From: Saccoglossus kowalevskii
Taxonomy: Eukaryota; Hemichordata; Enteropneusta; Harrimaniidae
Length of the DNA stretch: 64,000 nucleotides
NCBI RefSeq assembly: GCF_000003605.2
Contig: NW_003140813.1
Coordinates: forward strand, 700,971 to 764,970
Reading direction: 5' to 3'
Below are positions 12,601-23,871 of this stretch, in pieces. A program made the position numbers and the translations under genes. A model generated the notes under the pieces. The model had not been told where the DNA came from and searched no databases. It worked only from the letters and a program-made list of their open reading frames with translations. Position 1 is the first letter of the stretch. Every line of letters begins with the position of its first letter.

Positions 12601-15600
12601 GTAGTGCAGGTGAGCTGACAGCTATAGTGTGTAGCGCAGGTGAGCTCACGGTTATAGTGTGTAGTGCAGATGAGCTCGCAGCTATAGTGTGTAGTGCAGG
12701 TGAGCTCACGGTTATAGTGTATAGTGCAGGTGAGCTCACAGTTATAGTGTGGAGTGCAGATGAGCTCGCAGCTATAGTGTGTACGCAGGTGAGCTCACGG
12801 TTATAGTGTGTAGTGCAGGTGAGCTCACAGTTATAGTGTGTAGTGCAGGTGAGCTTACGGTTATAGTGTGTAGTGCAGGTGAGCTCGCAGCTATAGTGTG
12901 TAGTGCAGATGAGCTCGCAGCTATAGTGTGTAGTGCAGGTGAGCTCACGGTTATAGTGTGTAGTGCAGGTGAGCTCACAGTTATAGTGTGTAGTGCAGGT
13001 GAGCTTACGGTTATAGTGTGTAGTGCAGGTGAGCTCGCAGCTATAGTGTGTGGTGCAGGTGAGCTGACAGCTATAGTGTGTAGTGCAGGTGAGCTCACGG
13101 CTATAGTGTGTAGTGCAGGTGAGCTGACAGCTATAGTGTGTGGTGCAGGCGAGCTCACATAGCTATTGTGTGTGGTGCAGGTGAGCTCACATAGCTATTG
13201 TGTGTAGTGCAGGTGAGCTGACAGCTATAGTGTGTAGTGCAGGGGAGCTGACAGCTATAGTGTGTAGTGCAGGTGAGCTGACAGCTAGTGTGTAGTGCAG
13301 GTGAGTTCACAGCTATAGTGTGTAGTGCAGGTGAGCTCACACCTATAGTGTGTAGTGCAGGGGAGCTGACAGCTATAGTGTGTAGTGCAGGTGAGCTGAC
13401 AGCTATAGTGTGTGGTGCAGGTGAGCTCACAGCTATAGTGTGTAGTGCAGGTGAGCTCACATCTATAGTGTGTGGTGCAGGTGAGCTGACAGCTATAGTG
13501 TGTAGTGCAGGTGAGCTCACAGCTATGGTGTGTAGTGCAGGCGAGCTGACAGCTATAGTGTGTAGTGCAGGTGAGCTGACAACTATAGTGTGTAGTGCAG
13601 GTGAGTTTACAGCTATTGTGTGTGGTGCAGGTGAGCTGATAGCTATAGTGTGTAGTGCAGGTGAGCTCACAGCTATAGTGTTGTAGTGCAGGTGAGCTCA
13701 CAGCTATAGTGTGTAGTGCAGGCGAGCTCACAGCTATAGTGTGTAGTGCAGGTGAGCTGACAGCTATAGTGTGTAGTGCAGGTGAGCTGACAGCTATAGT
13801 GTGTAGTGCAGGTGAGCTCACAGCTATAGTGTGTAGTGCAGGTGAGCTGACAGCTATAGTGTGTGGTGCAGGTGAGCTCACAGCTATAGTGTGTAGTGCA
13901 GGTGAACTCACAGCTATACTGTGTAGTGCAGGTGAGCTCGCAGCTATAGTGTGTAGTGCAGGTGAGCTCACAGCTATAGTGTGTAGTGCAGGTGAGCTGA
14001 CAGCTATAGTGTGTAGTGCAGGTGAGCTCACAGCTATAGTGTGTAGTGCAGGTGAGCTTACAGCTATAGTGTGTAGTGCAGATGAGCTCACAGCTATAGT
14101 GTGTAGTGCAGGTGAGCTCACAGCTATGGTGTGTAGTGCAGGTGAGCTGACAGTTATAGTGTGTAGTGCAGGTGACCTCACAGCTATAGTTTGTAGTGCA
14201 GGTGAGTTCACAGCTATAGTGTGTAGTGCAGGTGAGCTCACAGCTATAGTGTGTAGTGCAGGTGAGCTCACAGCTATAGTGTGTAGTGCAGGTGAGCTCA
14301 CAGCTATAGTGTGTAGTGCAGGTGAGCTCACAGTTATAGTGTGTGGTGCAGGTGAGCTCACAGTTATAGTGTGTAGTGCAGGTGAGCTGACAGCTATAGT
14401 GTGTGGTGCAGGTGAGCTGACAGCTATAGTGTGTAGTGCAGGTGAGCTGACAGTTATAGTGTGTAGTGCAGGTGAGCTCACAGTTATAGTGTGTAGTACA
14501 GGTGAGCTCACAGCTATAGTGTGCAGTGCAGGGTGCATGTGAGCTCACGGTTATAGTGTATAGTGCAGGTGAGCTGACAGCTGTAGTGAGTAGTGCAGGT
14601 GAGCTCACAGCTATAGTGTGTAGTGCAGGTGAGCTGACAGCAATAGTGTGTAGTGCAGGTGAGCTGACAGCTATAGTGTGTAGTGCAGGTGAGCTGACAG
14701 CTATAGTGTGTAGTGCAGGTGAGCTCACATCTATAGTGTGTGGTGCAGGTGAGCTGACAGCTATAGTGTGTAGTGCAGGTGAGCTCACAGCTATAGTGTG
14801 TAGTGCAGGTGAGCTCACAGCTATAGTGGTAGTGCAGGTGAGCTGACAGCTATAGTGTGTAGTGCAGGTGAGCTGACAGCTATAGTGTGTAGTGCAGGTG
14901 AGTTGACAGCTATAGTGTGTGGTGCAGGTGAGCTTACAGCTATTGTGTGTGGTGCAGGTGAGCTCGCAGCTATAGTGTGTAGTGCAGGTGAGCTCGCAGC
15001 TATAGTGTGTAGTGCAGGTGAGCTCGCAGCTATAGTGTGTAGTGCAGGTGAGCTCACAGCTATAGTGTGTAGTGCAGGTGAGCTGACAGCTATAGTGTGT
15101 AGTGCAGGTGAGCTCACAGCTATAGTGTGTAGTGCAGGTGAGCTGACAGCTATAGTGTGTAGTGCAGGTGAGCTGACAGCTGTAGTGTGTAGTGCAGGTG
15201 AGCTGACAGCTATAGTGTGTAGTGCAGGGGAGCTGACAGCTATAGTGTGTAGTGCAGGTGAGCTGACAGCTATAGTGTGTAGTGCAGGTGAGCTCACAGC
15301 TATAGTGTGTGGTGCAGGTGAGCTCACAGTTATAGTGTGTAGTGCAGGTGAGCTGACAACTATAGTGTGTAGTGCTGGTGAGCTCACAGCTATAGTGTGT
15401 AGTGCAGGTGAGTTCACAGCTATAGTGTGTAGTGCAGGTGAGCTCACGGTTATAGTGTGTAGTGCAGGTGAGCTCACAGTTATAGTGTGTAGTGCAGGTG
15501 AGCTCACAGCTATAGTGTGTAGTGCAGGTGAGCTCACATCTATAGTGTGTAGTGCAGGTGAGCTCACAGCTATAGTGTGTAGTGCAGGTGAGCTCACATC

Positions 15601-18600
15601 TATAGTGTGTAGTGCAAGTGAGCTCACAGCTATAGTGTGTAGTGCAGGTGAGCTCGCAGCTATAGTGTGTAGTGCAGGTGAGCTCACAGCTATAGTGTGT
15701 AGTGCAGGTGAGCTGACAGCTATAGTGTGTAGTGCAGGTGAGCTGACAGCTATAGTGTGTAGTGCAGGTGAGCTGACAGCTATAGTGTGTAGTGCAGGTG
15801 AGCTGACAGCTATAGTGTGTAGTGCAGGTGAGCTCACATCTATAGTGTGTAGTGCAGGTGAGCTGAAAGCTATAGTGTGTAGTGCAGGTGAGCTGACAGC
15901 TATAGTGTGTAGTGCAGGTGAGCTCACAGCTATAATGTGTAGTGCAGGTGAGCTCTCAGCTATAGTGTGTAGTGCAGGTGAGCTCACAGCTATAGTGTGT
16001 AGTGCAGGTGAGCTGACAGCTATAGTGTGTAGTGCAGGTGAGCTGACAGCTATAGTGTGTAGTGCAGGTGAGCTCACATCTATAGTGTGTAGTGCAGGTG
16101 AGCACACAGCTATAGTGTGTAGTGCAGGTGAGCTCACAGCTATAGTGTGTAGTGCAGGTGCAGGAATTTATTTTATTTTTGAAGGTAAATGGATAGAGTA
16201 GAAACATCACCTCTTCTATCTATGCATTAATTTCAACCAAAATGCTAGAGAAAATTATCTAATCAACATTTTGTAAATTAAGGTTTCATTCTACTTGTAT
16301 GATATACATTGTTAAGGAACCACATGCATGATGACAGTGTGTTTTTTGGTTACAATGTATCACCATTTGTGATTCTGATATTGTTACATAATAACATACA
16401 ATAAGAAATCTGTGTGTATCTTTGTATCATTGTTAACCCTGATCTTGTATACTTTTGGTTGTTATTTCAACAGATTTGTTGTGGCCATGATCATAGTCTA
16501 TTCCTTACAGAGGATGGTAGAGTCTATAGTTGTGGTTGGGGTGCTGATGGACAGACAGGTATTTGTCTTTACTTCTTTACTATGCTTCTATATAATATAT
16601 GTTTATAATCATGCAGAGAATGTCTGTTTATTTCTCCTAATATATGATCATAATTTTTCCAAATATCAGTACAAATCACATCATATTACCATAACTATGA
16701 CTCAGTCTTGTGAAAAATAATATCAAAGCTTCTAGAAATCAAAATATACTTTGTGAAACACTGTATATCGTAATGAATTTATCTTATTTTCATTGAATTT
16801 CATCTTTGAAATGAGTACAGTGACCCCATATTTAGCAACTGATTTATTGCAAACTATGTTTGTTTTATTTAATTTTTTAGTAAAAATCAGGTGGTACAAC
16901 CAATAGAAGTGTGACTGTACATCTGAATTTATCTTGTTCGCCATTGTGTACTTGATTTACACAGGTTTAGGCCATTTCAATACAGTCAGTGAAGTTTCAG
17001 AGCTGGAAGGAGACATCAAGGGAGAGAAAATTACAAAAGTGACATCTTTTTCTGACTGCTGTTTGGCGTTATCAGGTTTGTCAAAAACCATAGTATAATG
17101 ATGATAAAATTTTACTTTGTGAAATTGTAATAAAAGTTGACTTTGTTCTTCAAACACAGTTCTTGACTTTAATTTTTAACTCACTTGTCAGAGCTGTATG
17201 TTATCTATATAGGCTACTATGAGGCTAGTTAGTTACTGCTGGTATTCAGTTGTCGCCATGGTAATTTTACTTTTATCGGGCTATAGGGGTACTCTTAGAG
17301 TTCTTCTCTGAAAAATGTTACTGTATTTGCTCTATTAGTAGTGCAGGCGTTTCGTAAATATCACATGTATGTCCATGGTCAAACTAAATAATAATTTATT
17401 GCCCTAAATTAGCTTCCTATATGTGGTACAGTCAGCAAGGTCAATACCATTTTAGTCCCCGTTCGGACGTAGTCCGAAAACGGGGACTTATGGTTTGCCC
17501 TGTGTGCGTCCGTGATCACCTATATCTCGAACATGCATGGACCGATTAAGTTCAAACTTCACTCATACATCACACATTATATGGGACATATGCACATGCA
17601 TTTTTTTCATGATCCGATTAACGATAGCCGAATAGCGTCCATTTTAAGGCCAAAAATGCATCAAAATCGAACATTTTCACCATTCCGGACCCCGATCTCA
17701 GTCGTGCATGGACGGATTTTGTTCAAATTTGGTACATACATTAAACATAATAGGACCTTGATGCACGTCTTTTTTTTTGGGATCGGGTTTGAAATGGCCG
17801 ACTGGCGGCCATTTTCTTTCAAAGAATTCAGTTCTGGATCCGTATCTGAGACATGTCTGGATTGATCAAGTTCAAACTTCACACACACATGGTACATCAT
17901 GTCACAAATAGATATGTGCATTTGTTTCATGATCTGCTTAACAATAGCTGAATGATGGCCATTTTAAGGCCGAAAATGCATCAAAATCATGTATTTTCAC
18001 AATTCTGGAACCAGATCTCAGTCATGCATGGATGGATTTTGTTCAGATTTAGTACAATGTGTTGTACATATGCAGGTGCATTTCGGATCAGACCACTGAA
18101 AGGGGTCTGAGATTTCGGTCATGATCTGCTTTGAATGTATATGTCACTTAAATATGAACGGTATGGGGACGTGTCATTGACAATGACTTGTTGATATACA
18201 ACCTCAGATGAAATTAAGAGTTGACATATTGATCATGACCCAAGAATAACAAATATTGTGTTATTGGCATTGAATCAGTGTTTCTAGGTTTACATCAGTT
18301 CTTTTTACTATAATGAAATATAATGTGATAATGCTCTATTTACAATATATATCTCTCCGTTAGAAAATGGTAAAGTGTTTGGATGGGGAAATTCTGAATA
18401 CAATCAATTGTCTCGTATCACTCAGCATTCACAGGTTTGTTTGTTTTTGAATCTACTCATGGGAAAAATCAAAAAAATAATTCACACACATTCAATGGAG
18501 GAAAGCAAAGTACAGCGATAAAACTACACAAGGAATAAAATAATTTTCTTGATTTTCCTGTGTTCTCTAATAATAATCTATAATCAAACTCTATTTGACA

Positions 18601-21600
18601 CCTACATCTAAATATATAAAACTCTGTCTTATTTCCCGGTTTTCGAATTGATAGCGTTTGCGCATCTATCATTTGTGCACTTGCACATATTGTAGCAGTA
18701 GTAGTACACTGAACATCAATGTTCCCAACTCGCAATGTCAGATTTCTTCTCCAATAATACTGCCATCATTTTTTAACTAACTTATACCAGCCTCTGAAAA
18801 TTGGCACACTATTCTGCCTATTTAAAGCAAAAATAACGAACATGCAAATTATCTTTGGCTATAGCCTAATATTTTCATATTTTTGTGGGTATTTGGGAGT
18901 TGAAAAACTATGTCACGGTCGTATTTACTCAGCGAAACACACACGTACCACCTCTGTTTCAGTCCATTTTCTCTGAAAAGTCATCTTTTCAACTGAAATT
19001 CCACTTTTTTCAGCTGTCTTAAATAGTTCTTCTAGCTGTACACCCACCCACACTCACTTCGCTATCTGTTTCATATATGCCGGTGGCCTCTGGGGTTGCA
19101 TGTCTGCTGATGTTCTTTTGACTTTTTATCCTACCCTTCCCTGTTCTTAGGTAGGTTAGGTATGCGCAAAAAGAATTACATCGTGTCTGACGTTAATTCA
19201 GGAACTGGGAATTGAATCTTGAGTAAACCTGTCTTAACTGAGCCATGTGACAACTGATAATCTGATAACTATAAGTAAATACCATGACATTGATAGAATC
19301 TATTATCTATCCTTGTTTTCACTTATGTAGGTGAATACACCAATTCATCTACCATTTGATGGCGTTGGAAAAGTGGTTGACATAGCAACTGGAGGTACAA
19401 TGTGTGCAATACTTAATGGTAGGTTTAATCTTTGCTGTTACATTATTTTCTTTTTCATCACCCAGGACAAAAATGTTAGTTAGTAGGGAAGTCAAAACAA
19501 AATTAATTGAAGTCGATGTTGTGTTACTTCATAAATAAGACAACCATGTACATATACCATAATAAAGACCATAGCTATGACTTTCCTTATGTTTGGGTTT
19601 CTCATAAGGCATAGCATATGAATTTAGTCTACAGTCATTTATATGCCATATTTTTTCTCACCAAAAGTATGAAAGTATTTCAGGCATTATTTTTCTGATA
19701 TTTTTTTCTTTTTTTAAAGTGGCAATAGCTGAGTTTTTTTTTGTTGCTTGAATATATCTGCATAAAAATGACCAAATCTTACCAAAATATTGTTTTAGAC
19801 ACAATTATATGGGCAAAGGGACCATACACAAGTGTCGCATATGACTTGTTTACTACTTCCGTGTGACTGAGAATGTTCTAGAACTGTACTGTGTCTGGGT
19901 GGAATTTTTAGAAGTTGGTTGAATAGGTAATAGGACACTGTAGAAGGCAATAGAATGGTAATGGGACATTCTAGAAATTTGTAGTAAGTTCCAGACTCAT
20001 TATGTATGCTGATGTAATGGTCTATTTATAGACAGTGTGGGTATATATAGGGGAGTTGTTCAGCACTGAGATCAGATCGGAGATCTCGTTGAATTGTATT
20101 GGAGTTTAAGTATCTAGTTATTGGAGTAGTGGAGTTTTACCGCGTTATTGTACTTGATGTTTGCAGAGTATAATAATACCAGTACCAGTTGAAACCTCAT
20201 CTGTTGGCTCCGTGTTCGTATTTTATCATCGCTGCCAGGGAAGTCTTTTTGTTACTGTTGCCATTTTGGTATTTGAACCATCACACCTGTACTATACCAA
20301 TTACGGTAATATTACGTTGCGTGTGACAACAAGGCTAATGTCGAATGAAATGCAATGTAAAAACTATGGGTCAAGTATTTCGTTGAAATCAGTCATGTTA
20401 CAGGAACTGTGAAATGCATGCCGAGCACTATCAAGGCTCATTTTTTCAGGTACAGGGAAGTGAATGCTTCATAATTCATAATTATTACAATTACAGTAAA
20501 AAAAAAATGTATATAATGAAAACGTGCATTTTATCTGTGAAAATGACATACATTTGTTCCTTTCAACTCAGATGCAGGCAGTGTGTTTGTTTGGGGTTAT
20601 GGTATACTTGGAAAAGGACCAAATCTATCACAAAGTCATCGACCTGAACACATACCAGATGCATTATTTGGGAAAACTCAATATAAAAGTGATGTTCAAG
20701 TTACCAAAATAGTGTGTGGTCTTCACCATTTTGCAGCAGTAAATAGTAAGAAGACTATTAAATTATTCTTATTAAGTTACCCAGTGTTTGGCTTAGTGGA
20801 TGAAGGTCATTCATACCTTGAAAACAGAACACCAATGGAACTGAGATAATTTTTCAGATTGTAGAGATCTTCTATAAAGTCAAACTTTCTATAATGAACA
20901 CCAGTGGTACTGGGATAATTGTTCAGATTATAGAGGTCTTTTATACAGTGAAACTGACAAATGTTATTACGGTATTTAAGCTCACAAAAAATAAAAAATA
21001 TCAGCCAGTATCGTATGCAGCAGGTATTTGGTGGTACTCTTAAAATCCACATTGCTGAATTTCTAAATACCCGAGATATGCTATTCATTGAATTTGTCAA
21101 CAATGAATGTACTAGTATTATAGATGATAACATGTAATTTGTAATATTGTATTTATATTTAATTGGACTATGGTTTATAATGAACTGAAAACTCTGTTCT
21201 CGCAGCACACCTCTCAGTATTCATTTGATGAAACAATCACATTCTCATTTGTGCTCTGATGTTTTGGTACATTCAATAACAATCACTGCACATGCGTGCT
21301 TGTTGTTTCGATTTTTCATCTAACAGATACTGCTATGGGTCCTGTAAATGGAAAATATTTTTGTTTATGATAATGCATAGTCAGATGTGGTCTATAATAT
21401 GGAATTTGAACTACATATTAAAAAATAAATATTTGTGTCTATAATGCATTTTTAAGTAATATTTCAATTTATTTGTATAGGTTTAGGAGAATTGTTCACA
21501 TGGGGTCGAAATGACAATGGATGTCTTGGATTAGGTCACAGAAATGATCAGTATTTCCCATTAAAGGTAACAATTCAAGTCATTTTGTTAGTGTTTGTAG

Positions 21601-22266
21601 CAATCTTATAAGCAATAAGGATTCAATATACCGGTATATACATACATATGGATAGTGCTGGAACAGTCAGGCTCCAGTTTATGATGTTATTAACTTTTGA
21701 AAAGTATTGTTTTTTGAATAATATGCTTGTTGCACCAAAATGCAATTTGTAAGAACTTGTATTTGTTGTGAAATGCAATATAGGACAAAGTTGATTTTTA
21801 CTGATTTCTATAAAGTAGTATTAAAGCTGATGCATTAAAGTAGCCTCTAAAATGTGCTATTCTTTGTTTACAAATGTATTATCACCATGTTTAGGTAACG
21901 AAGCTGCTGAAGGCGCACTATTCCTAAATATTTTGCATTGTTTATTAATTTTTTTAGTGCAGAAGAGCTTTGTAATAGTCCATATAAAGCAAAACAGATT
22001 TTAAAGTTGATTTTCAGTTTTAAACTAAAAAGTCAGGTTGTATGTGTAATGCCAGGTCTTATAGCTTTTAGGTGTCTGCTCATTCAAAGTTAGACACCAA
22101 TGACTTAGAGCAGCGGAATGACAACCTATTAGAGATATATATATCAAGGATGATATAATATCTTTGTGGTTTTTCTACTTTCTTGCAGGTACACCTTGCT
22201 GGTGAGGTCATTGAAGTGTCCTGTGGAGCAGATCATACAGTGGTTCTTGCCAAGACGTTTATCTAG
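9699..22266 (+). CDS. RCC1L: RCC1L (WBSCR16), mitochondrial RCC1-like protein, 11 coding exons
   Basis: Exons: 9699-10244, 10951-11080, 11627-11755, 12221-12339, 16474-16558, 16965-17075, 18364-18434, 19331-19418, 20572-20745, 21481-21566 and 22189-22266. All junctions are GT-AG and in phase, giving 538 aa. Family landmarks are clear: [15 protein letters not shown] near residue 140, [49 protein letters not shown] followed by [51 protein letters not shown] and a C-terminus [14 protein letters not shown]. The fold is a seven-bladed RCC1 propeller. The human protein acts in mitochondria (exchange activity towards OPA1, and the 16S rRNA pseudouridylation module). The arginine-rich, acid-poor N-terminus ([14 protein letters not shown]) fits an import signal. 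The start at 9699 is the first ATG after a possible acceptor ending at 9674, so a 5' untranslated exon is likely. The N-terminus is longer than in human (464 aa). Confidence 0.95.
10330..10541. mobile_element. TA-flanked MITE in RCC1L intron 1
   Basis: A 212-bp element bounded by TACTGTAAAA and TTTTACAGTA. The interior is symmetrical, with TTTCACTG/CAGTGAAA and AAATTTAGCG-type blocks. It has the same tips as family A but a different interior, so I treat it as a sister family. Confidence 0.8.
11122..11215. mobile_element. TTAA-flanked MITE, family T2 copy (short) in RCC1L intron 2
   Basis: It is bounded by TTAA on both sides and starts AGGCTGATGGTCGTC. It contains GTATTTTACACACGATGAGT and GGCACCGCTGCCCT, as do the copies at 23744-23871 and 61360-61496. 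A TTAA target is typical of piggyBac and Kolobok elements. No transposase is present. Confidence 0.65.
12328..16162 (+). repeat. 30-bp minisatellite of about 127 units made of the RCC1L exon 4 splice donor
   Basis: The unit is 30 bp with core GTAGTGCAGGTGAGC, followed by TCACAGCTATAGT or a one-base variant (GAGCTG for GAGCTC). The array runs from inside the end of exon 4 (GTAGTGCAG at 12331-12339 is the exon end) to about 16162. There are a few indels of 1-3 bases near 12782, 13158, 13286, 13681, 14532 and 14827. Variant units recur in higher-order order at the left end, where a block of several units carrying GGTTATAGT repeats. The downstream intron is ordinary sequence from 16163 to the acceptor ending at 16473. 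Long open frames on both strands encode repeating decapeptides, but these follow from a unit length divisible by three and are not evidence of coding. Confidence 0.97.
17454..18192 (+). mobile_element. Hairpin-headed repetitive element (GTCCCCGTTCGGAC type), copy 1, RCC1L intron 6
   Basis: The left end is a near-perfect hairpin: AGTCCCCGTTCGGAC, three bases, then GTCCGAAAACGGGGACT. The body has several diverged internal repeats of about 200-300 bp that carry CATGCATGGA, TTTTGTTCAAATTTGGTACA and GGCCATTTTAAGGCC. The right end is GTGTCATTGACAATGACTTG, a second small hairpin. Copy 2 at 41360-41846 has the same head and tail in the same orientation. No open frame is preserved. The superfamily is unknown to me. 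Confidence 0.7.
19857..20285 (+). mobile_element. Possible solo LTR fossil in RCC1L intron 8
   Basis: The stretch looks like a retroelement terminal repeat. A TATATATA box near 20043 is followed by GTTCAGCACTGAGATCAGAT, where a transcript might start, and sequence near 20260 resembles a primer-binding region. The ends are uncertain, no internal protein-coding region follows, and no second copy is in the window. If it is an LTR, it is a broken remnant of unknown age and family. Confidence 0.3.
20815..20960. repeat. Two tandem ~65-bp units in RCC1L intron 9
   Basis: GAACACCAATGGAACTGAG and GAACACCAGTGGTACTGGG each open a unit of about 65 bp that continues ATAATT..TTCAGATT.TAGAG. The two are roughly 80 percent alike. 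The CTTTCTATAATGAACACCAG wording resembles mariner-type terminal sequence, but no element border was found. Confidence 0.5.
21112..21460. mobile_element. MITE in RCC1L intron 9 (copy also at 50664-50996)
   Basis: It shares AACAATCACTGCACATGCGT, TGG(A)CTATG.TTTAT, and the tail AATAAAT...TATAATGCATTTTTA with the copy at 50664-50996, in the same order. That copy shows the inverted ends more clearly. This copy's left end, TATTATAGATGATAACATG, is the diverged inverted repeat. Confidence 0.55.
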
Positions 22267-22269
22267 AAA

Positions 22270-22350
22270 CTTAACTTGTCTGTTGCAAGGTCATTGAGTG
22301 TCTCTTGGAGTAGATTATTCTATGGCCTTTGCAAAAACTTTTTTAGAGAA
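22270..22350 (+). pseudogene. Decayed tandem copy of the RCC1L terminal exon in its 3' UTR
   Basis: Just after the stop codon the sequence repeats the last exon in degraded form: GCAAGGTCATTGAGTGTCTC, then AGTAGATTATTCTATGGCC, then TTTGCAAAAACTTTTTTAGA. Read in the frame beginning near 22298 it gives SLGVDYSMAFAKTFLEKL, beside the true [14 protein letters not shown]. The spacing is about 80 bp. It is best read as a duplication of the 3' end that has lost its splice acceptor. Confidence 0.65.
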
Positions 22351-22498
22351 ACTTTATATGTTTCTGCAAGATTGTGGATGTGTTTTTTTTAAATTATATC
22401 ATTCAGTACTGGTGTGTGTGTGTATCATGTGCTACCAGATTTTTGAACAATGTGAAATCAAATATATTCCTGGTGATTTCAGTCATGGTTACTAGTAT

Positions 22499-22504
22499 AA
22501 TAAA
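22499..22504 (+). promoter_or_regulatory. Poly(A) signal of RCC1L
   Basis: AATAAA lies 233 bases after the RCC1L stop codon, with T-rich sequence and TGTGT-like motifs around it. It is the first canonical hexamer in the 3' flank on this strand. Confidence 0.6.
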
Positions 22505-22509
22505 CATTT

Positions 22510-23260
22510 TGTCACTCTCCTGATGATGTTTAAAACCAATTTAATTTCAAGTTTAAAAGTTTGTGTACTTATATGTCAAATTGACATATAATATACTGTG
22601 TATAATCATATATCTTTGCTGAAGTTTACCTTCCATGGGCATCCCTACAAACCATTGAGTGATCTGTTAGGAAAAGCTGTATTTGACCTCAGTTAAATTG
22701 AATGATCTGATTAGGCATGCGAAGGGGCTGGATCTACCAATCAGAGTTCCTGTAACAACAACTTGCAATAATTTCAAAATTAAACCAATAGACTTTGCTT
22801 TCACATCATAGCTCAAGTGACAAGAACACATGACTGGGTTTGAAATTCCAATGCCAACCTACCAGAGTACACGCAGATGTGTTTGATTTCACTACCAGTG
22901 GATACAAGTGGGAATTCTTCAAAGGTATAATTATGAGTAATTCAGAATAAACGAACCTTGGCTACAGTGGTGAGGTGACGACCGAATACCGGTAAATGAA
23001 CCTACGCTGGCAAAATTGAACTAATCACAGTGCCAAATTGTGTTCTAAAACATAACTCTGAACTCATGGCGTTGTCAGAAGATGGGATTTTTATAGTCTG
23101 TTATTGGCTTTCCACTCAAACACCGCCATGGATCCTACAAAAGTAAAATGTATTGGATACCAGTGTACACCAGCTACATTTTGAGTTCCTCTCTCGCAGA
23201 AAACTGGGACTCAGATCTGCAAACTTTTGATCTGTATTCAAAATCTGATTCAAGATTCTG
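22510..23260. other. Intergenic sequence 3' of RCC1L
   Basis: No gene or recognisable element. It separates the convergent ends of RCC1L (+) and the first CRAL-TRIO gene (-). Confidence 0.4.
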
Positions 23261-23267
23261 ATCAAGT

Positions 23268-23437
23268 TTAAAGCAGGGGAGTCGTCACTTGCGCACGCGT
23301 CAAATGGCCATAGTGTGTCATTGTTTACAAACAAGCATTCACCCATAAGCCTTTGTGTTTTTTAGCGCGTGTTGTTATTGTCGCTTGGGACTCCCTGAAT
23401 TCCTGTGCGTGCGCAAGTGACGACCACCTCGCTTTAA
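23268..23437. mobile_element. TTAA-flanked MITE, family T1 copy 1
   Basis: It is TTAA-bounded, starts AGCAGGGGAGTCGTCACTTG and ends with the inverted counterpart CAAGTGACGACCACCTCGCT. The centre contains ATGGCCATAGTGTGTCATTG and TGTCGCTTGGGACTC, shared with the copies at 25733, 33378 and 50497. Confidence 0.85.
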
Positions 23438-23743
23438 CAGTCACGAATACAGACAAATATCATTTCCGTGTGTTTAATACCATATGCAGATGGCATTATA
23501 GCCTTTTGAGAAAACTGATATTATCCATTTTCTATTTTGAAATCTAAACGTGAGAGGATACTGTTTATAATAAAATATAGAATTTGACACTGAGGGCGCA
23601 CTTGTCTATGAAGTTGGATGCTTATGTTTATTCAGTGACTTAATATTCATTGATTGACAACTTGTGTTCTTAAAGATCGTTAATATTTTCTACAAGATGT
23701 TGAATTATTTGAGTTACCCAGCCCACTTTTGTGAAACAAAATT

Positions 23744-23871
23744 GAAACGTGGTGGTCGTCGTGCAGTGCGTGTTCAAATTTCATGTAAATAAACTATGTA
23801 TTTTACACGCATTGTATACGTCGCTATGTGTCCCATATCAAACAGGACGCGGCACGACTGCCGCCTTTTAA
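23744..23871. mobile_element. TTAA-type MITE, family T2 copy
   Basis: It has GTGGTGGTCGTCGTGCAGTG at the left and CGGCACGACTGCCGCCTTTTAA at the right (only the final TTAA is intact). The interior TATTTTACACGCATTG and CCCATATCAAACAGGACGC matches the copy at 61360-61496 over nearly its whole length. Confidence 0.7.

Noticed and set aside
12340-16162. CRISPR-like array
   Set aside because: The repeats are direct head-to-tail 30-mers with no unique spacers, in an intron of an animal gene.
12299-16210. Very long open frames (up to 448 codons) on both strands as repeat-protein genes
   Set aside because: They arise from a 30-bp satellite whose period keeps frames open. All lie in an RCC1L intron without start or splice context.
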